Shown here piece by piece: positions 1 to 11,658 of a DNA stretch of 64,000 nt. The DNA is from Erodium maritimum. Its lineage: Eukaryota; Streptophyta; Magnoliopsida; Geraniales; Geraniaceae. The notes under the pieces were generated by a model. The model had not been told where the DNA came from, did no database searches, and saw only the letters and a list, made by a program, of their open reading frames with translations. The stretch covers positions 61,400,336 through 61,464,335 of the forward strand of contig OY997592.1 in assembly GCA_963921825.1 (NCBI GenBank), written 5' to 3'. Every line of letters starts with the position of its first letter. Positions within the stretch are counted from its first letter, which is position 1. The position numbers and the translations under genes were made by a program.

Positions 1-330
1 ATTTTCTCCAGTTGTTAAGATGTCATCTAGTCGTGTTGTTCAGGGTTTAGCAGCTAGTCTTGATTTGGAGATTGAGTAGATGGATGTGAAGACTGCATTT
101 CTCCATGGTGACTTAGACGGGAAGATTTATATGTCGCAGCCCGATGATTATGGTGTTATTGGTAAGGAAGAGAAGGTTCGTGTGATCAAGTTGGAGCCTT
201 GTCTCAACTTGACCAAGATTTCTCGATGTTGATGCCCCACGGGGGCGGGACCCTTTGGGATGGGGTCGTTAAGACCCGATGAAGAACGACGAGCAGGTGG
301 AGCTTTATGGCTTTGTCGCCAAGGGGGAGA
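1..330 (+). mobile_element. Ty1/copia retrotransposon, 3' end of pol (fossil)
   Basis: The plus strand resembles the copia reverse transcriptase core, with the family signature MDVKTAFLHGDL at about 81-116 followed by IYMSQP. A purine-rich tract (AAGGGGGAGA, 321-330) sits where the polypurine tract is expected, directly before the 3' LTR. The reverse transcriptase fragment runs almost straight into the tract, so most of the region between them in an intact element is absent. This is a broken, old copy whose left part lies outside the window. Confidence 0.8.
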
Positions 331-331
331 T

Positions 332-1145
332 TGTTGGGTTTGGGCTCCAAAGCCCATATTTTTATTTTAGGCCCACTTGTGAACTAAAGCCCATATCCTT
401 TTGTTTTTTTTGTTGACATATAAATTGGAACAATAGGGTTCCATTTAGCTTGAGCGTGAGCTGTGTCATGTACGAGTGTGTGCGGCTTCATCTTGGACAG
501 AGGACGAGTGCGGCTGCAACATTGTGTCTAGAGAGAGGTGTATTCTCTATGCTCCTTGTGTGATACATCATCATATGATCTTTTTTTATCAAGCTTGTGG
601 TGGCGTCTTTGGATAAAGAAATGGGGGCAACCGAACAGTGCTTCATCTGGAGAGAAAAGAGTGTTTGATCTTTGGTGCAATGATGGAGCATTAATTACTC
701 CACTCTATTTCGTGGAAGAGATAGTCAAGGATTCCATTTCAAGTGGTTGGTTGTATTGTTGAAATCTACCAAAGTTGGTTGTTGTGTTGGGGGCATTAAT
801 TGCTTCATTTATACTTTTAGAGAAGAAGAAGCAAGATAGCTTCAGGTGAGTAGCAACAGAGAAGCAGGTATGAAAGAGATTATTCTTTTATAAGGTGTTC
901 TCGTGGCGATTTCAATTTACATCAAGATTATAGCATATTGATTCTCTGGTTTGTCGTTTGTACTGAGAAATGGATAATAGGGCTTGTGTAATTCTCGGTT
1001 TATTTCTCGGTTAATACAAGGAGCTCGTCGTTGTCCTGTGGATGTAGGCACATTGCCGAACCACGTATATTGTTGTCTATGTTTATTTCTGCACTCTGAT
1101 TATTGTTATGAGTTATCTGTTTATGCTATTTGGTATTTCTCCACA
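332..1145 (+). mobile_element. 3' LTR of the Ty1/copia fossil
   Basis: The LTR starts with TGTTGGGTTTGGGCTCC right after the polypurine tract, which is the usual copia arrangement. Its distal part has the plant copia R/U5 wording: 'gtggatgtaggca..ttgccgaaccacgt', followed by a T-rich stretch. The right end is set at the CA of 'ttctccaca' but is uncertain by tens of bases, because the matching 5' LTR is outside the window and no target-site duplication can be checked. Confidence 0.65.
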
Positions 1146-1476
1146 TCATTTAAATGCCCAAAACATTAGAAGTTCAAACCGTAATACTCATCATCCTTCT
1201 TCTTCTTCTTCAATATCATCTTCTTTTCTTCAACGACATGGTTTTGAAAATTTGACTGTTAATAAGGAGTATTTTGGATTTTTTATATTTTTTATGAAAA
1301 ATAGTGTCGAGTACTAAATTAAGACAAACGAAACTCTAAGATAATGAGAAGGAAAAAAAGGCATACATAGTAATTTTGGAAACTCATATTACAGTGTTTT
1401 GAGATGGAATTATCCATTTGTTTTATTAACTTGAAATATTGTAATAAGATTACATTATAGTCTACGAATCATCTAA
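1146..1476. other. AT-rich spacer without recognisable gene
   Basis: This is an AT-rich stretch between the copia LTR and the left end of the Harbinger element. It contains a short CTT microsatellite near 1196-1212. I see no coding or RNA gene. Confidence 0.5.
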
Positions 1477-1739
1477 GAGTATGAATGAGAATAATTATTT
1501 GAATTTGGACCTTACATAGCGTTTCTCTCTCAACTCTCTCATGTCAATTAAGAACGTTTACTACCTTCAGGTGGTGGCGGTTTAAACAGTAACAAAGAAG
1601 TATGGCCTTCATATTAGAGAGAGATACGGAAGACGTCGATATCGTGGTTAGGGAGATTTTCCTTTCAACGATTCATTTTGTGGAGAGAACAATACCAAGG
1701 ATCAACGCATGGAGGTAAAGAATCGAACATGGTGAATCT

Positions 1740-2777
1740 TTCCGACGAAAGATTGACAGAGGTCGTGTCAAAGTCCACAATCGACTGATGCAGGATTATT
1801 TCGTCGAGCACCCAACCTATGACCCTGATATGTTCAGACGTCAATTCTGTATGTCCCGACCACTTTTTCTACGGGTGATGAAAAAGATAGTGGAGCATGA
1901 CGATTACTTCGTTCAGAAGCTGAACAGTTCAAGATGCATGAGATTATCAACGCACCAAAAATGCATCGCCGTGATGTGAATGCTAGCATATGGGTGCTCG
2001 ATCAATTCATTGGACGAATCCTTACGTATGGGGGTAAGTACCATACTCCAATGTGTAAACCGTTTTTACAAGTTCGTTATTGAGGTTTTCATAGCGGATT
2101 ATTTGCGTAAACCAAATGCGGAGGATCTGCAACGATTATTCGAATCGGGGTACAACTGAGGGTTCCCCGGTATGATTGGCAATCTTGACTGCATGCATTA
2201 GGAGTGGAATAATTACCCAACTGCATTGCAATGAGCCCACGGTCAGGGAGACCACCACGGGGACCCAACCGTTATGCTGGAAGCTGTAGCATCTCGTGAT
2301 TTGTGGATATGGCATACGTTTTTCGGGATGGCTAGCTCGAACAACGACATCAACGTCTTCAACGTCGGCCACTTATTTAAGTTCGTTTTTCATGTCCTTG
2401 AGTTCGTCGTGGATTACAAGATCAACGAGCATCGCTACGACAACCCGTATTATTTAGTTGACGACATTTACCCCTCATGGAGTCGGTTCGTGAAGGCGAT
2501 TCGTCATCACCATACTCGCAAACACAAATTGTTTGCTAAATGTCAAGAAGGTGCTTGGAAAGATATTGAACGGACTTTTGGAGTCCCCCAAGCACGGTGG
2601 CACATAATTTTCAAGCCCGCTCGTGTTTGGAGCAAGTATACGTTGGCTGATATGATGCAATGTTGTATCATTCTACACAACATGATTGTAGAGGATGAAC
2701 GCGACCGGTACGAAGCAAGAGATGACGACTTGTATTACGTGTCCCCTCAAGAAATATCATATTGGACACCACCTTAA
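1740..2777 (+). pseudogene. Harbinger-type transposase (HARBI1/ALP1-like nuclease), inactivated
   Basis: Conserved blocks of the plant Harbinger DDE nuclease appear in order: QDYFVEHPTYDPDMFRRQF, then MSRPLFLRVM, LDCMH with the first catalytic Asp, and LEAVASRDLWIWHTFFGMA. Next come SSNNDINVFN with the second Asp, IERTFGVPQARWH with the likely third acidic residue, and CIILHNMIVEDERD near the C-terminus. The longest open stretch is 2274-2777 (167 residues). The frame is broken by stops near 1977, 2157, 2200 and 2233, so no functional transposase can be made. Its nearest relative here is the minus-strand copy at 31.8-33.2 kb. Confidence 0.85.
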
Positions 2778-3205
2778 CGATGACATCAAGGAGGGCCCCT
2801 GGCCTACCGAGAACGGTTGGGTGCTCGACTCAGTGTCACACATGATCTGGCCCACCGACAACTCCAAGATGACCTTGTTGAGCACATATGGGGTCGGTTT
2901 GGAGTGAATTACCGATCAAACGACGACAAGTGAGAGGAGTTAATTAATTTGATGTACCAAAAGTATTATAGTTTGATGTACTATTTGGGGAGTAATAAAA
3001 TTTCAAGTTTCTTTATCCATTTTAGTTTATTAATTAATGTTTCATTGTTGTTAATTAATTTTATCAATATTATTTAGTGTTAATATTTAAATTTGACAAA
3101 TTCATCAAAAAAATAATTAATTATACAATCAGCATCCACTTAACACTCCTACAAATATGATCCTTAAATGTGATTATCTTATTGTAAAACTCATCTTAGT
3201 TTTAA

Positions 3206-4838
3206 GGGCAATTTTCATCTCAGTACCTTAACTATTTGGTTAACGTCAATTCAGTACCCTAACTATTTTTAGTGTCACCTCAATACCCTAGAATGACATT
3301 TTCCGTCACTTTAGTACCCACCGTCAACTTTCCATCCATTTTGGATGGAAAATGCATGAAAAGTCTAAAATACCCCTCACAAACAGTCAAAATTTCAAAA
3401 TATGCCATTGTTTTCAAATTTTCTTTTTATTTATTTATTTATTTTATAAAAAACATTTATTATTTTATAAAAATTAGAGTTTCTTTAAAAATATTACTTT
3501 TTTATTTTATAAAATCAGTTTATATTTCAAAAAATATATTTTTTATTTCAAAAACATATTTTATTTCAAAAAATCATATATTATATAAAAATCATATTTT
3601 ATTTTTAAAAAATCATATTTTATTTTAAAAATCTGTTTTGATTTATAAAAACATATTTTATTTTTAAAAAACAGTTTTTTTAAAAAAAATCAGTTTTTAT
3701 TTTTGAAAAATCATATTTTTTTTTGAAAAATCATTTTTCATTTTTTTTCATTAGATCTATAAAAACCTTTTTTATTTATAAATTTTCAATAATGTTTGTG
3801 AATTAATTTTTTTAAATTTAATAATTCATTTTTAACTAACATTAATATTTATTTATTTATTTTCTTTTTAAAATTTTAGTTTCTAATTATACACAAAATA
3901 TTTTTCATTAATTGTTTTATTTTCATTACTTTCTCTTTTTGATTTATTGATTTCTTCATCAATCACCCACCACCATCCATTACCACAACCATTAATCCAC
4001 CGAACCTATTTTTTCCTCTTCCCTTTCCTTACCAGAACTTCAAATCATGTCTTGTGAAACCTCACAAATCAATTTTCACAACCTGTAATTAAAATCCAAG
4101 CAGAACTCAAAAAACATATATGGAGACGAAGATGAACACAATACAGAGGCCATAATTTCCAATACAACTCAAACCTACAATCTCCAACCCCTAATTTACA
4201 ATCCCTAATTTATAATCCCAACCCCAATCCTTCTTGCTCCTCCTCTCCCCTTCGAGCTTTTCACAAAATCCAGAATCAAAAGAACTAAATTCAACAAACC
4301 CAGCGAGTAGAGTATGGCACGACCATAGGCAACGACGAAGCACGACGGCGACTCCAGCTTGGAGGAGCTCGCCACCGAACCACCGCTCTACAGGAAAGTC
4401 TGAACATGGTGATGATTGTAGTGGATTTGGGTTGTTGAGAGAAGAACCAAAGAGGAGGTGGTGTTCGCGACGGCGTGGAGTCTAGACATGGTGATGGTTG
4501 TGGTGGAGGTGAGAGGTTGAGAAAAGAACCAAAGAGAGAGGAGGAGATGAAAATGGTGTTTTGAGAAGATGGGAGCTGGTGTGCGGCGGAGAAGAAGAAG
4601 AGAGAAGAAATGAGAATGGAAAAAAGAAAATTAGGGTTTTATTAGAATAAGGGTATTTAGGGTTTGAAAGTAAAAAAGGGTAGTTTGGTCATTTTCTGAA
4701 AAAATTGGATCGAAAGTTGACGGTAGGTACTAAAGTGACGGAAAATGTCATTCTAGGGTATTGATGTGACACTAAAAATAGTTAGGGTACTGAATTGACG
4801 TTAACCCAATAGTTATGGTACTGAGATGAAAATTACCC
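3206..4838. mobile_element. Non-autonomous Mutator-like element (MULE) with about 125-bp terminal inverted repeats
   Basis: The left end begins GGGCAATTTTCATCTCAG and the right end is its inverted complement, CTGAGATGAAAATTACCC. The two ends match over about 125 bases with only a few differences. They are flanked by a 9-bp duplication with one mismatch: TAGTTTTAA (3197-3205) and TAATTTTAA (4839-4847). Long inverted repeats with a 9-bp TSD are diagnostic of Mutator-like elements. The interior has no transposase. It holds a run of AAAATCATATTTTATTT-type degenerate repeats (about 3420-3770) and a GA/CT-rich stretch with an 83-codon ORF (4234-4485) that I do not recognise. The element sits inside the Harbinger copy. 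Confidence 0.88.
3420..3780. repeat. Degenerate AT-rich repeat array inside the MULE
   Basis: Many short imperfect copies of a TTTTATTTCAAAAAATCATAT-like unit follow one another. A similar but shorter array is present in the related element at 29787-30405, so it belongs to this element family rather than to the host. Confidence 0.6.
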
Positions 4839-4944
4839 TAATTTTAAAGACAACACATCACAATTCATCTGATTATTGTATGAATCACGCATCCTCTACA
4901 TGTGATCTCCTTATTCTACTTGCTCTAACAACTACAAGCTAACT

Positions 4945-6500
4945 GGATATGGGTGGATTGTTAACACAAAAAATTCTAGAGAGAGAGGCTCCCTCTTCTC
5001 TCTAGAATTTACTTTTCTTTCTAACCCTAGAGCCCCTCTCCCGTTCTCGCCTCTGCCACCGGTGACACTCATGGGTTCTCCCATGAGAGTCACCGGTGGC
5101 TCTTCTTCTTCTCCTCCTCCTTCACCTTGCTTAGTTCTCCTGCCGTTGTAACCTCCCTTCTCCGACATAGCGGTGGCGCTCTAACTTCGGCGGGGAAGAA
5201 CCAGATCTGAGTGGGACTTACTTCTACACCTGGTGTGGATGTTGAGCTTTGGGACTCTCCTCGTGGTGGCTCTAGTCTTCTCAGGCCTCGATTCCTTGAG
5301 GTTTTTTCTCCGGGCCCCTGTTTCACCGACTTCTTCTACTTCTGTTCTCGGATCTGTCCGGGTCTCGTCGGAGCGGCGAGGGGTTTGGTCGTGTGTGGCT
5401 GTGGTTTTGGAAGCATCGATGCCGTGGGTGGGGGTAAACTCTTCGGAGAGTCAGATCTGTTGTTGCTGGAACGTCTTCACCTCTTCTCCTTTGTCTTTGG
5501 CCCTAGGTAAGTTTCTGTAACATCTTCCTGTATTCATTTTACTCCTCCCGTTTCAGATCTGGTTAGTCTTGTTCACTGAAACTTGGCCTCTCCCCTCGGG
5601 TCGTCGGTTTGGTGTAGGCCACCGACGAGATCTCGTAGAGATCTGAGAGAGACAGATCTGTAACCTCCTCTTCCCCTTGCTTTTTATGAACGAAATCATT
5701 TCTCTCTTCTCGTATCTTAATCTTCCTTCCCTCGTCCTTGTTTATGGACGAGACCAACAATCGGTGTTTGCCATTGTTGGGTTTTGCCTAACGGCGCGTT
5801 GAAGATTGTGGGTAGGAGTTTGGGGGTTTTGGTTTGGTTTTGCAAGGTGAGGATGAGAAGGCCTGGCCCTCACTTTCAATTGGGGGCGGGGCTATTGGGT
5901 GGTGTATTGTGTGGAGGGAGATTGTTTGTCCTGTTACAGAGTATTTGGGGCTGGTGAGATGTGGTTTGAAGGTGTTGGAGGTGGGAGTGGCTTTGTTGTG
6001 TTGTGGTGGGGTATTTCGAGGCTGCTTTGGGCGTCTTCTCCGCTTCTCACCATCGTTGGTGGTTCTTCGGTCCGACCGGTGGTGGTCAGACCTGTTTCGG
6101 TGATCGGCGTTAGAGGAAGGTTCGGAACAGCTTCGGGGTTTTGGTCAGCGCGGGGCTCGAGGTCTGGTGTTTGGCTGTTTTAGGTTTAGCTTTAGTTTTG
6201 GGCTTGGTTGCCCGGGTTGGGCCTTGGAGCCCTGTTTGTTTGCCCCGTGTTGGGCTTTAGTTTGTTGTTGGTTGGGCATGGCCCATGTGGTTGTAGTTTA
6301 AAAACTCTGGTTTGCTGATAGTTTTTATTTAGGTCCTGAGACCTTTGGTAGTTTGTTTCCTTTTGGTGGGATTGTTTGAGGCTGTGCTTTAATGGCCAGC
6401 TCTCTTTGTTTGTAATGTTCTATGAGGGCTTGCCCTTGTCCACTAGCCTCACTTTGAAGCTGGTGGATTTTATAAAAAAAAAGTTGATGATCAAAAAAAA
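4945..6500 (+). mobile_element. LINE-type retroposon R1, non-autonomous, with 15-bp target-site duplication
   Basis: A perfect 15-bp direct repeat (AACTACAAGCTAACT) flanks the unit at 4930-4944 and 6501-6515. The right end is A-rich (two short A runs, ending GATGATC plus nine A). A TSD plus A-tail shows target-primed reverse transcription, as for LINEs and SINEs. The 5' half is C/T-rich with several short open frames and a strong hairpin (5056-5099); the 3' half is G/T-rich. I found no reverse transcriptase or endonuclease motif, so it needed help from another element, probably an L1-type LINE with a similar GATCAAAA tail. Confidence 0.8.
5056..5099. repeat. Near-perfect inverted repeat (20-bp arms, 4-base loop) in R1
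   Basis: The left arm (5056-5075, starting CCACCGGTGAC) and the right arm (5080-5099) are complementary at 19 of 20 positions around a TTCT loop. Just upstream (about 4972-5007), a TCTAGAGAGAG/CTCTCTCTAGA pair forms a second smaller inverted repeat. An RNA copy of R1 would fold strongly here. Confidence 0.85.
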
Positions 6501-6515
6501 AACTACAAGCTAACT

Positions 6516-7178
6516 ATATGTATAAGGAAAACGAAGAGACAAGGAGGGACAAATGGAACAAATCAAGTGTGTGGACTTCAATAGAGATCACTGGTAACCA
6601 CTTTTATTTGAGGTATATATAGATTTTTATAGAAATAATAAAAAAAGTAAAGAAAATCAAAAGTAAAGGGGTTAAGAGAGAACCGGAAAAAAAAAGACAT
6701 CTAAACAAAACAAAATTCAAATACTAAATGAGGAGAACTTAGATATTTGAAGGAGCAAATTAAATTTGCAACTTGATCCAATAAAAAAAAATCAACATTA
6801 AATTGAAGCATTCTTAGCTGGTTATGTATGACAACACAACATAACCAAATTGTGTGTATATATACTGTTGTATTTGTCTATTGCAATTTGTTCCGTGTTT
6901 AAAATTATCCCACGTTGTTACGGTCTAGTTGCTAAACGGTAAACAGAGAAGTTGACCGTGAGAACCATTATTCCCACCAAGTACAAAGTCTATAAATATA
7001 CATGGTTGTTGACAGGTACATTCATGGTTGATACAAATGTATAAGTAGCATTTACATTTTTTTTTAAAAATGAGAGAAAAATGGGTATGATCTATGTATT
7101 GATCTTCAAATCAACGTGCTGAATCTCAAAATGTTGAAATTCATGTATATTTATCAGATATTATGATATGAAACAAAA
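6516..7178. other. AT-rich downstream flank of the DUF212 gene
   Basis: The stretch between R1 and the stop codon of the minus-strand DUF212 gene probably includes that gene's 3' untranslated region. I see no other gene or element with readable ends. Confidence 0.5.
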
Positions 7179-10100
7179 TCACATAATCATGTACACTACC
7201 ATGCTCGCAAGGAAACCTAACAATCCACCGGCAATGACCTCAACTTCCGTGTGACCTACTGATTCTTTCAGAGGCTTCCAACTGCCAACTCTTTCGGATA
7301 CTTCTTCAACACCATTTGTTCTCGGAGAGACCGCAATTGTTTTAGTGGTTCGCCTGGTTTCTTTCTCCGATCTGAGCGAATAAGGTGTATTGTTCGGTTC
7401 TGCTGCAAAAGAACTTGATTCCTCACTTGAGACACGACTCTTCATGGCCACAACTGATGGTGACTTCGGTTGAGAATCAATCAATTCGTCGTTGCCTTTG
7501 GAGTGCATTGCAGTGGTCAGCGTGGGCAGTACATTGTTGAGTGTTCTTGCATGGATCCCGACTTCTCTTCTCACCCCCTATATAGCCAAAGAACAAACAT
7601 GAATCAAAAAGAAGTTTACACAACACACATATGTGGGATTAAGCTTCGTTCCTTAATATGAAATATGTACAATAAACCCTTATTCATACACAAAGGGGAG
7701 GGAATCAACTACCTCATTAATGAAGAATATCTCTCACTAATTATCTACCTTATTTATTACAACTAGTTATCTACTCAATTTGTTACACTCCCCTCGAGTT
7801 AGTTCCTTTATGAAACATAGTATTTGAGGCAATATGAATGGCAACTTGATTATCACACCTAGGGCTGAGCAAATATCCACCCTTCACCGTAAACCGACCA
7901 TATCCGGCCGTCCTCATCACCGGAATCACCGTGACCGGTGTCACCGACAATGGTTACGGTTACAAAACTACCAAAGCGGTGGCTTTCGGGTTGGGTACGG
8001 TTTTTATCTCCCAAAACGAAAAAAACAGCCCGACCAGTTGTTTATATCATAGGGCCTGGTTTTTTAAAATTTCCACGGGTTGGCCCTTGTTTTATTAGTT
8101 TTACTGAGCCCATTTTTTTAGTAGCCCACTTGTTTTTAGCAGTTTAGTCATACTGAATTTATTGTTCTTGAATTGCTTGTGTTGTAAACTTCAAAAATTG
8201 TTCATGAAACCTGTATTGTAAGACGATGAATATCTGAGGTATTAGTTCAAGTATTTTTGTGTTTGAATTGTTGAAAATAGTAGGTTTGTGAAGTCTAATT
8301 GTAGGTTTGTAAAAATGTGTTTGAAAAATGTTGTATTTTGGGTTATATTGTGAAGGTCCAACATAAAGCCCATTCGGCCTTGTGGGTCGCTTATAACCGT
8401 CACCGCCTGGTAGATAGCCTGACCGGTTATCAACTTTCCCAACAATAACCGGTAATGGTGATGGTTATGGGTTTTACGTACCCAGGAATCACGGTTTGGG
8501 TAATGGGTATGGGCTTTTGGGGCGGGTACCGACTGATGCCCACCCCTAATCACACTGTAGTTGTCCAGCCATTAGGCATAGATACTTAGAAGTTGAGTTG
8601 TGATAGAAGTTGATACATTCCACATTATCTTACTCATGGATTGAGTCATAGCTCTATATTCTGATTTTGCACTCAAGCGAGAGAAAACAATTTGTTTCCT
8701 ACGAAACTAAATTCATTCCAATAAACGCACAACAACCAAAAATGGATTGTCAATCAACTTTTGATCCTGCTCAATCCGCATTAAAAAAAAACATTTTATG
8801 TGTGTGACCATGATTCTTGTAGAGCATACCACGTCCTAAAGCTCTCTGCATATAATTCAAAATGTGTTTTAAAATAGGAGCATTCGAAAAATTCGAAAAC
8901 CCGACCCATCCATCTAATTCGCAAATAGTAGGTCGAATTCCGGATCTAAAAATTCATATCCACATTCATTTAGGCGGATTGCAGATCCAGATTTACAAAT
9001 CTACATGTCATCTGATTGACCTTTATGTAACCAATCCCGTGCATAATTATTGTTATATAGCCCAATTCCTTTTAAAGCCCAATCGGTTAAAACATCGGTT
9101 AATCTAATTGTCTACCACTTTCATCAACCTTATTAGACACCCACTTTCATCTCATTTTTTTTACAAACTCTAGTCGTTGCTCCTCTCTCTCGATTTAGTG
9201 ACAAATCATTCATCAACAAGAGTTTTCCACCTTTTTAATGTGCGCTCCTCTATTGCTCAGTCTTCTATTCTACACCCAAAGAACCGACGAATGCACTCCA
9301 GCCCAAACTTCATTTTGGACTCCGGCTTCTTCCAGCAGGAAAGCACCTCTTTCTTCTTCAGTTTTCATCTTTGACGTCTTACTCTGCAATGTGCCATAAC
9401 CAACAGGGTTGATGTGATTGCGCCTTCCAGCTACGAGGCTTGCGACACCACAACGAACACCACTTGCCCCCAGTTCACGGCAATTTTGTTTAATCTCCAT
9501 GCTCAACCTCACTTTTCACTAGGCTGTGATTTAAGTTGTTGGGAGTGTAGGATTTGACATCTCTCTTCTCTATCTTTCTCTTTCCTCTATTCTTCCTCAT
9601 TTGTTATGATCTCACCTAGGATCTTATGAGATGTTCTAATCCCAATCCGGACGACGTATAAATGTATACATATAATCTAAAAGGCAGGGTTTCTAGGAAT
9701 GGGGCCAGTTGTGCGGGTTGAGATTTGATCCGCCCACCATTTGATGGGACATATCCGAACCTAAATTCTAATTCGTTGGGCGGATAGCGGATCGAAACTT
9801 CTGAGATTCGGAATGATGTGGGTGGGTTGGATATCCACCCGTGAACATCCCTGTTCTTAAGCATTCCAATGATCACTGCTGGGGGACGACAAGAATTGAC
9901 TTACAATACTCAATGAGTATACAATATCTTACCGTAAGATAGTTTTCCAACCAACCTCTTATACCTCTCCATTCATATAACTTGAAGGGGTTGTCAAAAA
10001 CTTTCAAAACTTAAGGTTAAGGGTATTTAGTTGATAATGGTGAATACTTAAGGGTAGTTGATTGAGATTATCCATATAGAACTATACTCGTTAACCAGAC

Positions 10101-11658
10101 CAAAGTAATATACTTTTCCAAACAAAACATATAATTGTTGTACTTCAACTAGTCAAACTCTTTTCATCGATGTATAAACTTCATCTTCAGCAAATAAAGA
10201 GTAGGGATGTGTAATATACAGATATAAATTCATTATATAATTGATTTATCAAGTTTCATGTCTATGAATATATTAAGTAGTTATTAGTAATGTAACAAGT
10301 TTTTACCTGGGCATCATACATGACAAGTCCAGCATACACAACTGCTATGCCGAAAATGGAATCCGAGAAACCTCTGCAATGGAATTTGCACCACCAAGTA
10401 AATTAACAAGCTGTAAGTGCATGTCTAAATATAGTACAGAACCATGATTATGCTCTGAAAGTTGAAGTTCCATCGCATTCAATTGGGTGTGTCTGGGAAG
10501 TAAATGCTAACCTTTCAAGACCAATGGATGTTGCAGCAGCCACAACAGCCTACGAATCATTATAATCAGCAAAAGAGAAACATTTTGTATTGGTTCTAAA
10601 CTTCAAAATAACTAAAAACATCAAAATAATTCTATAGTTCAAGATATCAATTACTTCCCCTAACAAAAAACAAAGTGTTGTTAAATATGATTTTGTTTGT
10701 CCTAAAACAAGTGATTGCTTTCACTTTAGATGAGTGAATTAAGACTTGATTAGCAGTAACACACCATTTTAGTTGCAATTAGACACTCAACCATACACTT
10801 AAAAAATATTCACATTCTGTTACATACTAAATCTACAACGAAGCTTAATCTACAATAGAACTTCATTTAGGGTCAAATGTTCCAATCTCATAAATATGGT
10901 TATTGCGAAAACGTCCAAATCTCAACATGGTAGAGCGCTAGAAAAAACTGGAATGAAAAATGTTCCAAAATAGATCTTAGAACATCCATTTTGTGCTAAA
11001 TTAATCTCTAGACTCTGTGTTGCTCTAATCATATCACTTTGTTCCAATTTTTTGCAACAATATATGAACTAATCCAGTTTTTTTTAAATAATTGGAGATT
11101 AAATTTGAACTAAAATAAGTATAAGATCTAAATCAAAACAAAAAGGCACAGGGATGAAAATGAAACACAGAGGAATGATGCACTAACTATATCACTTTGT
11201 TGCAACAATATATCCATTACATCAATTTTTTTTTTTAAATATTGAAGATTAAGTTTGAAAGTAATGAAACATAGGTTAGTAAATTAGAATAAAATGCGTA
11301 ACCATATTGGAACCTTTTGAGAGGCAGATTGGAGGTTAAAAAGAAGACTACTCACAGAGGAATGTGTGGAGGGGAAGCCTCCGGACGATACGACAGTCTT
11401 CAAATCAAAATCTTTGCCGTAGAAAAGAGTTCCAGCGAAAGGCTTCACGAGCTGCCCGATAGCCGCCGATCCAGCAGCTGCGATAAGAACTTTGTTGTGC
11501 GTGATTTCCGCGATATCCTCGAGCCTCAGCGCCGCCGCCACACGAACCCAATCTCTCTGCTTCCTCTGTCTTCCGATGAATCCTCGGAATGGTCGTCTTG
11601 TCCCGTGGTCCGAAAAGGACATGGAGCAGGCGTGGCAGTGCTGTTGCAGGAACATCAT
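7179..11658 (-). CDS. DUF212 membrane protein (acid phosphatase/vanadium-dependent haloperoxidase-related), 268 aa
   Basis: Four minus-strand exons join in frame: 11658-11356, 10549-10512, 10373-10307 and 7577-7179 (807 nt). All three introns have GT-AG ends. The protein carries the DUF212/YuiD-type core: HNKVLIAAAGSAAIGQLVKP, then FDLKTVVSSGGFPSTHSS, then AVVAAATSIGLERGFSDS and FGIAVVYAGLVMYDAQGVRR. It ends in the hydrophobic segment GGLLGFLASMVVYMIM after the family phrase GHTEVEVIAG. Hydrophobic stretches suggest three or four membrane segments. The family is related in fold to PAP2-like phosphatases, but its biochemical role is not established. The third intron is large (about 2.7 kb) and holds two hAT-like elements. 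The start at 11658 is the most upstream Met of the exon; a Met 12 codons further on (MSFSDHG) is also possible. Confidence 0.9.
7860..8548. mobile_element. Non-autonomous hAT element in DUF212 intron 3
   Basis: The termini are TAGGGCTGAGCA (left) and its near inverse TGCCCACCCCTA (right). They are flanked by an 8-bp duplication, ATCACACC (7852-7859) and ATCACACT (8549-8556), with one mismatch. Short TIRs with an 8-bp TSD define hAT. The subterminal regions contain many ACCGGT/CCGGTNA and GGTNACGG motifs in both orientations, as is usual for transposase-binding repeats. There is no coding capacity. Confidence 0.8.
8875..9852. mobile_element. Probable second non-autonomous hAT-like element in DUF212 intron 3
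   Basis: The left end has AGGAGCATTCGAAAAATTCG with AACCCGACCCATCC. The right end has GGTGGGTTGGATATCCACCC with GTGAACATCCCT, giving inverted subterminal GGTGGGT/ACCCACC and GGATATCC-like motifs. A possible 8-bp duplication (GTTTTAAA / GTTCTTAA) has two mismatches. The family is inferred from end structure only, and the exact ends are uncertain. Confidence 0.45.

Larger units (their letters stand above)
1477..4925 (+). mobile_element. PIF/Harbinger DNA transposon, disrupted by a nested Mutator-like element
   Basis: The left terminus reads TAA|GAGTATGAATGAG (TAA at 1474-1476) and the right terminus reads CTTGCTC|TAA (TAA at 4926-4928). GAGCA-type ends beside a 3-bp TAA/TTA duplication are typical of PIF/Harbinger, and two other elements in this window have the same kind of ends. 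Between them lie a plant Harbinger transposase remnant (about 1740-2777) and AT-rich 3' sequence. A 1.63-kb Mutator-like element with its 9-bp duplication (3197-4847) interrupts the 3' part, leaving about 1.8 kb of Harbinger sequence. The inverted termini match only partly, so the exact ends are less certain than the family. Confidence 0.6.

Noticed and set aside
5834-6183. Two overlapping frames of 89 and 94 codons with hydrophobic stretches
   Set aside because: They lie in the G/T-rich 3' half of retroposon R1 and have no family resemblance or second copy to support translation.
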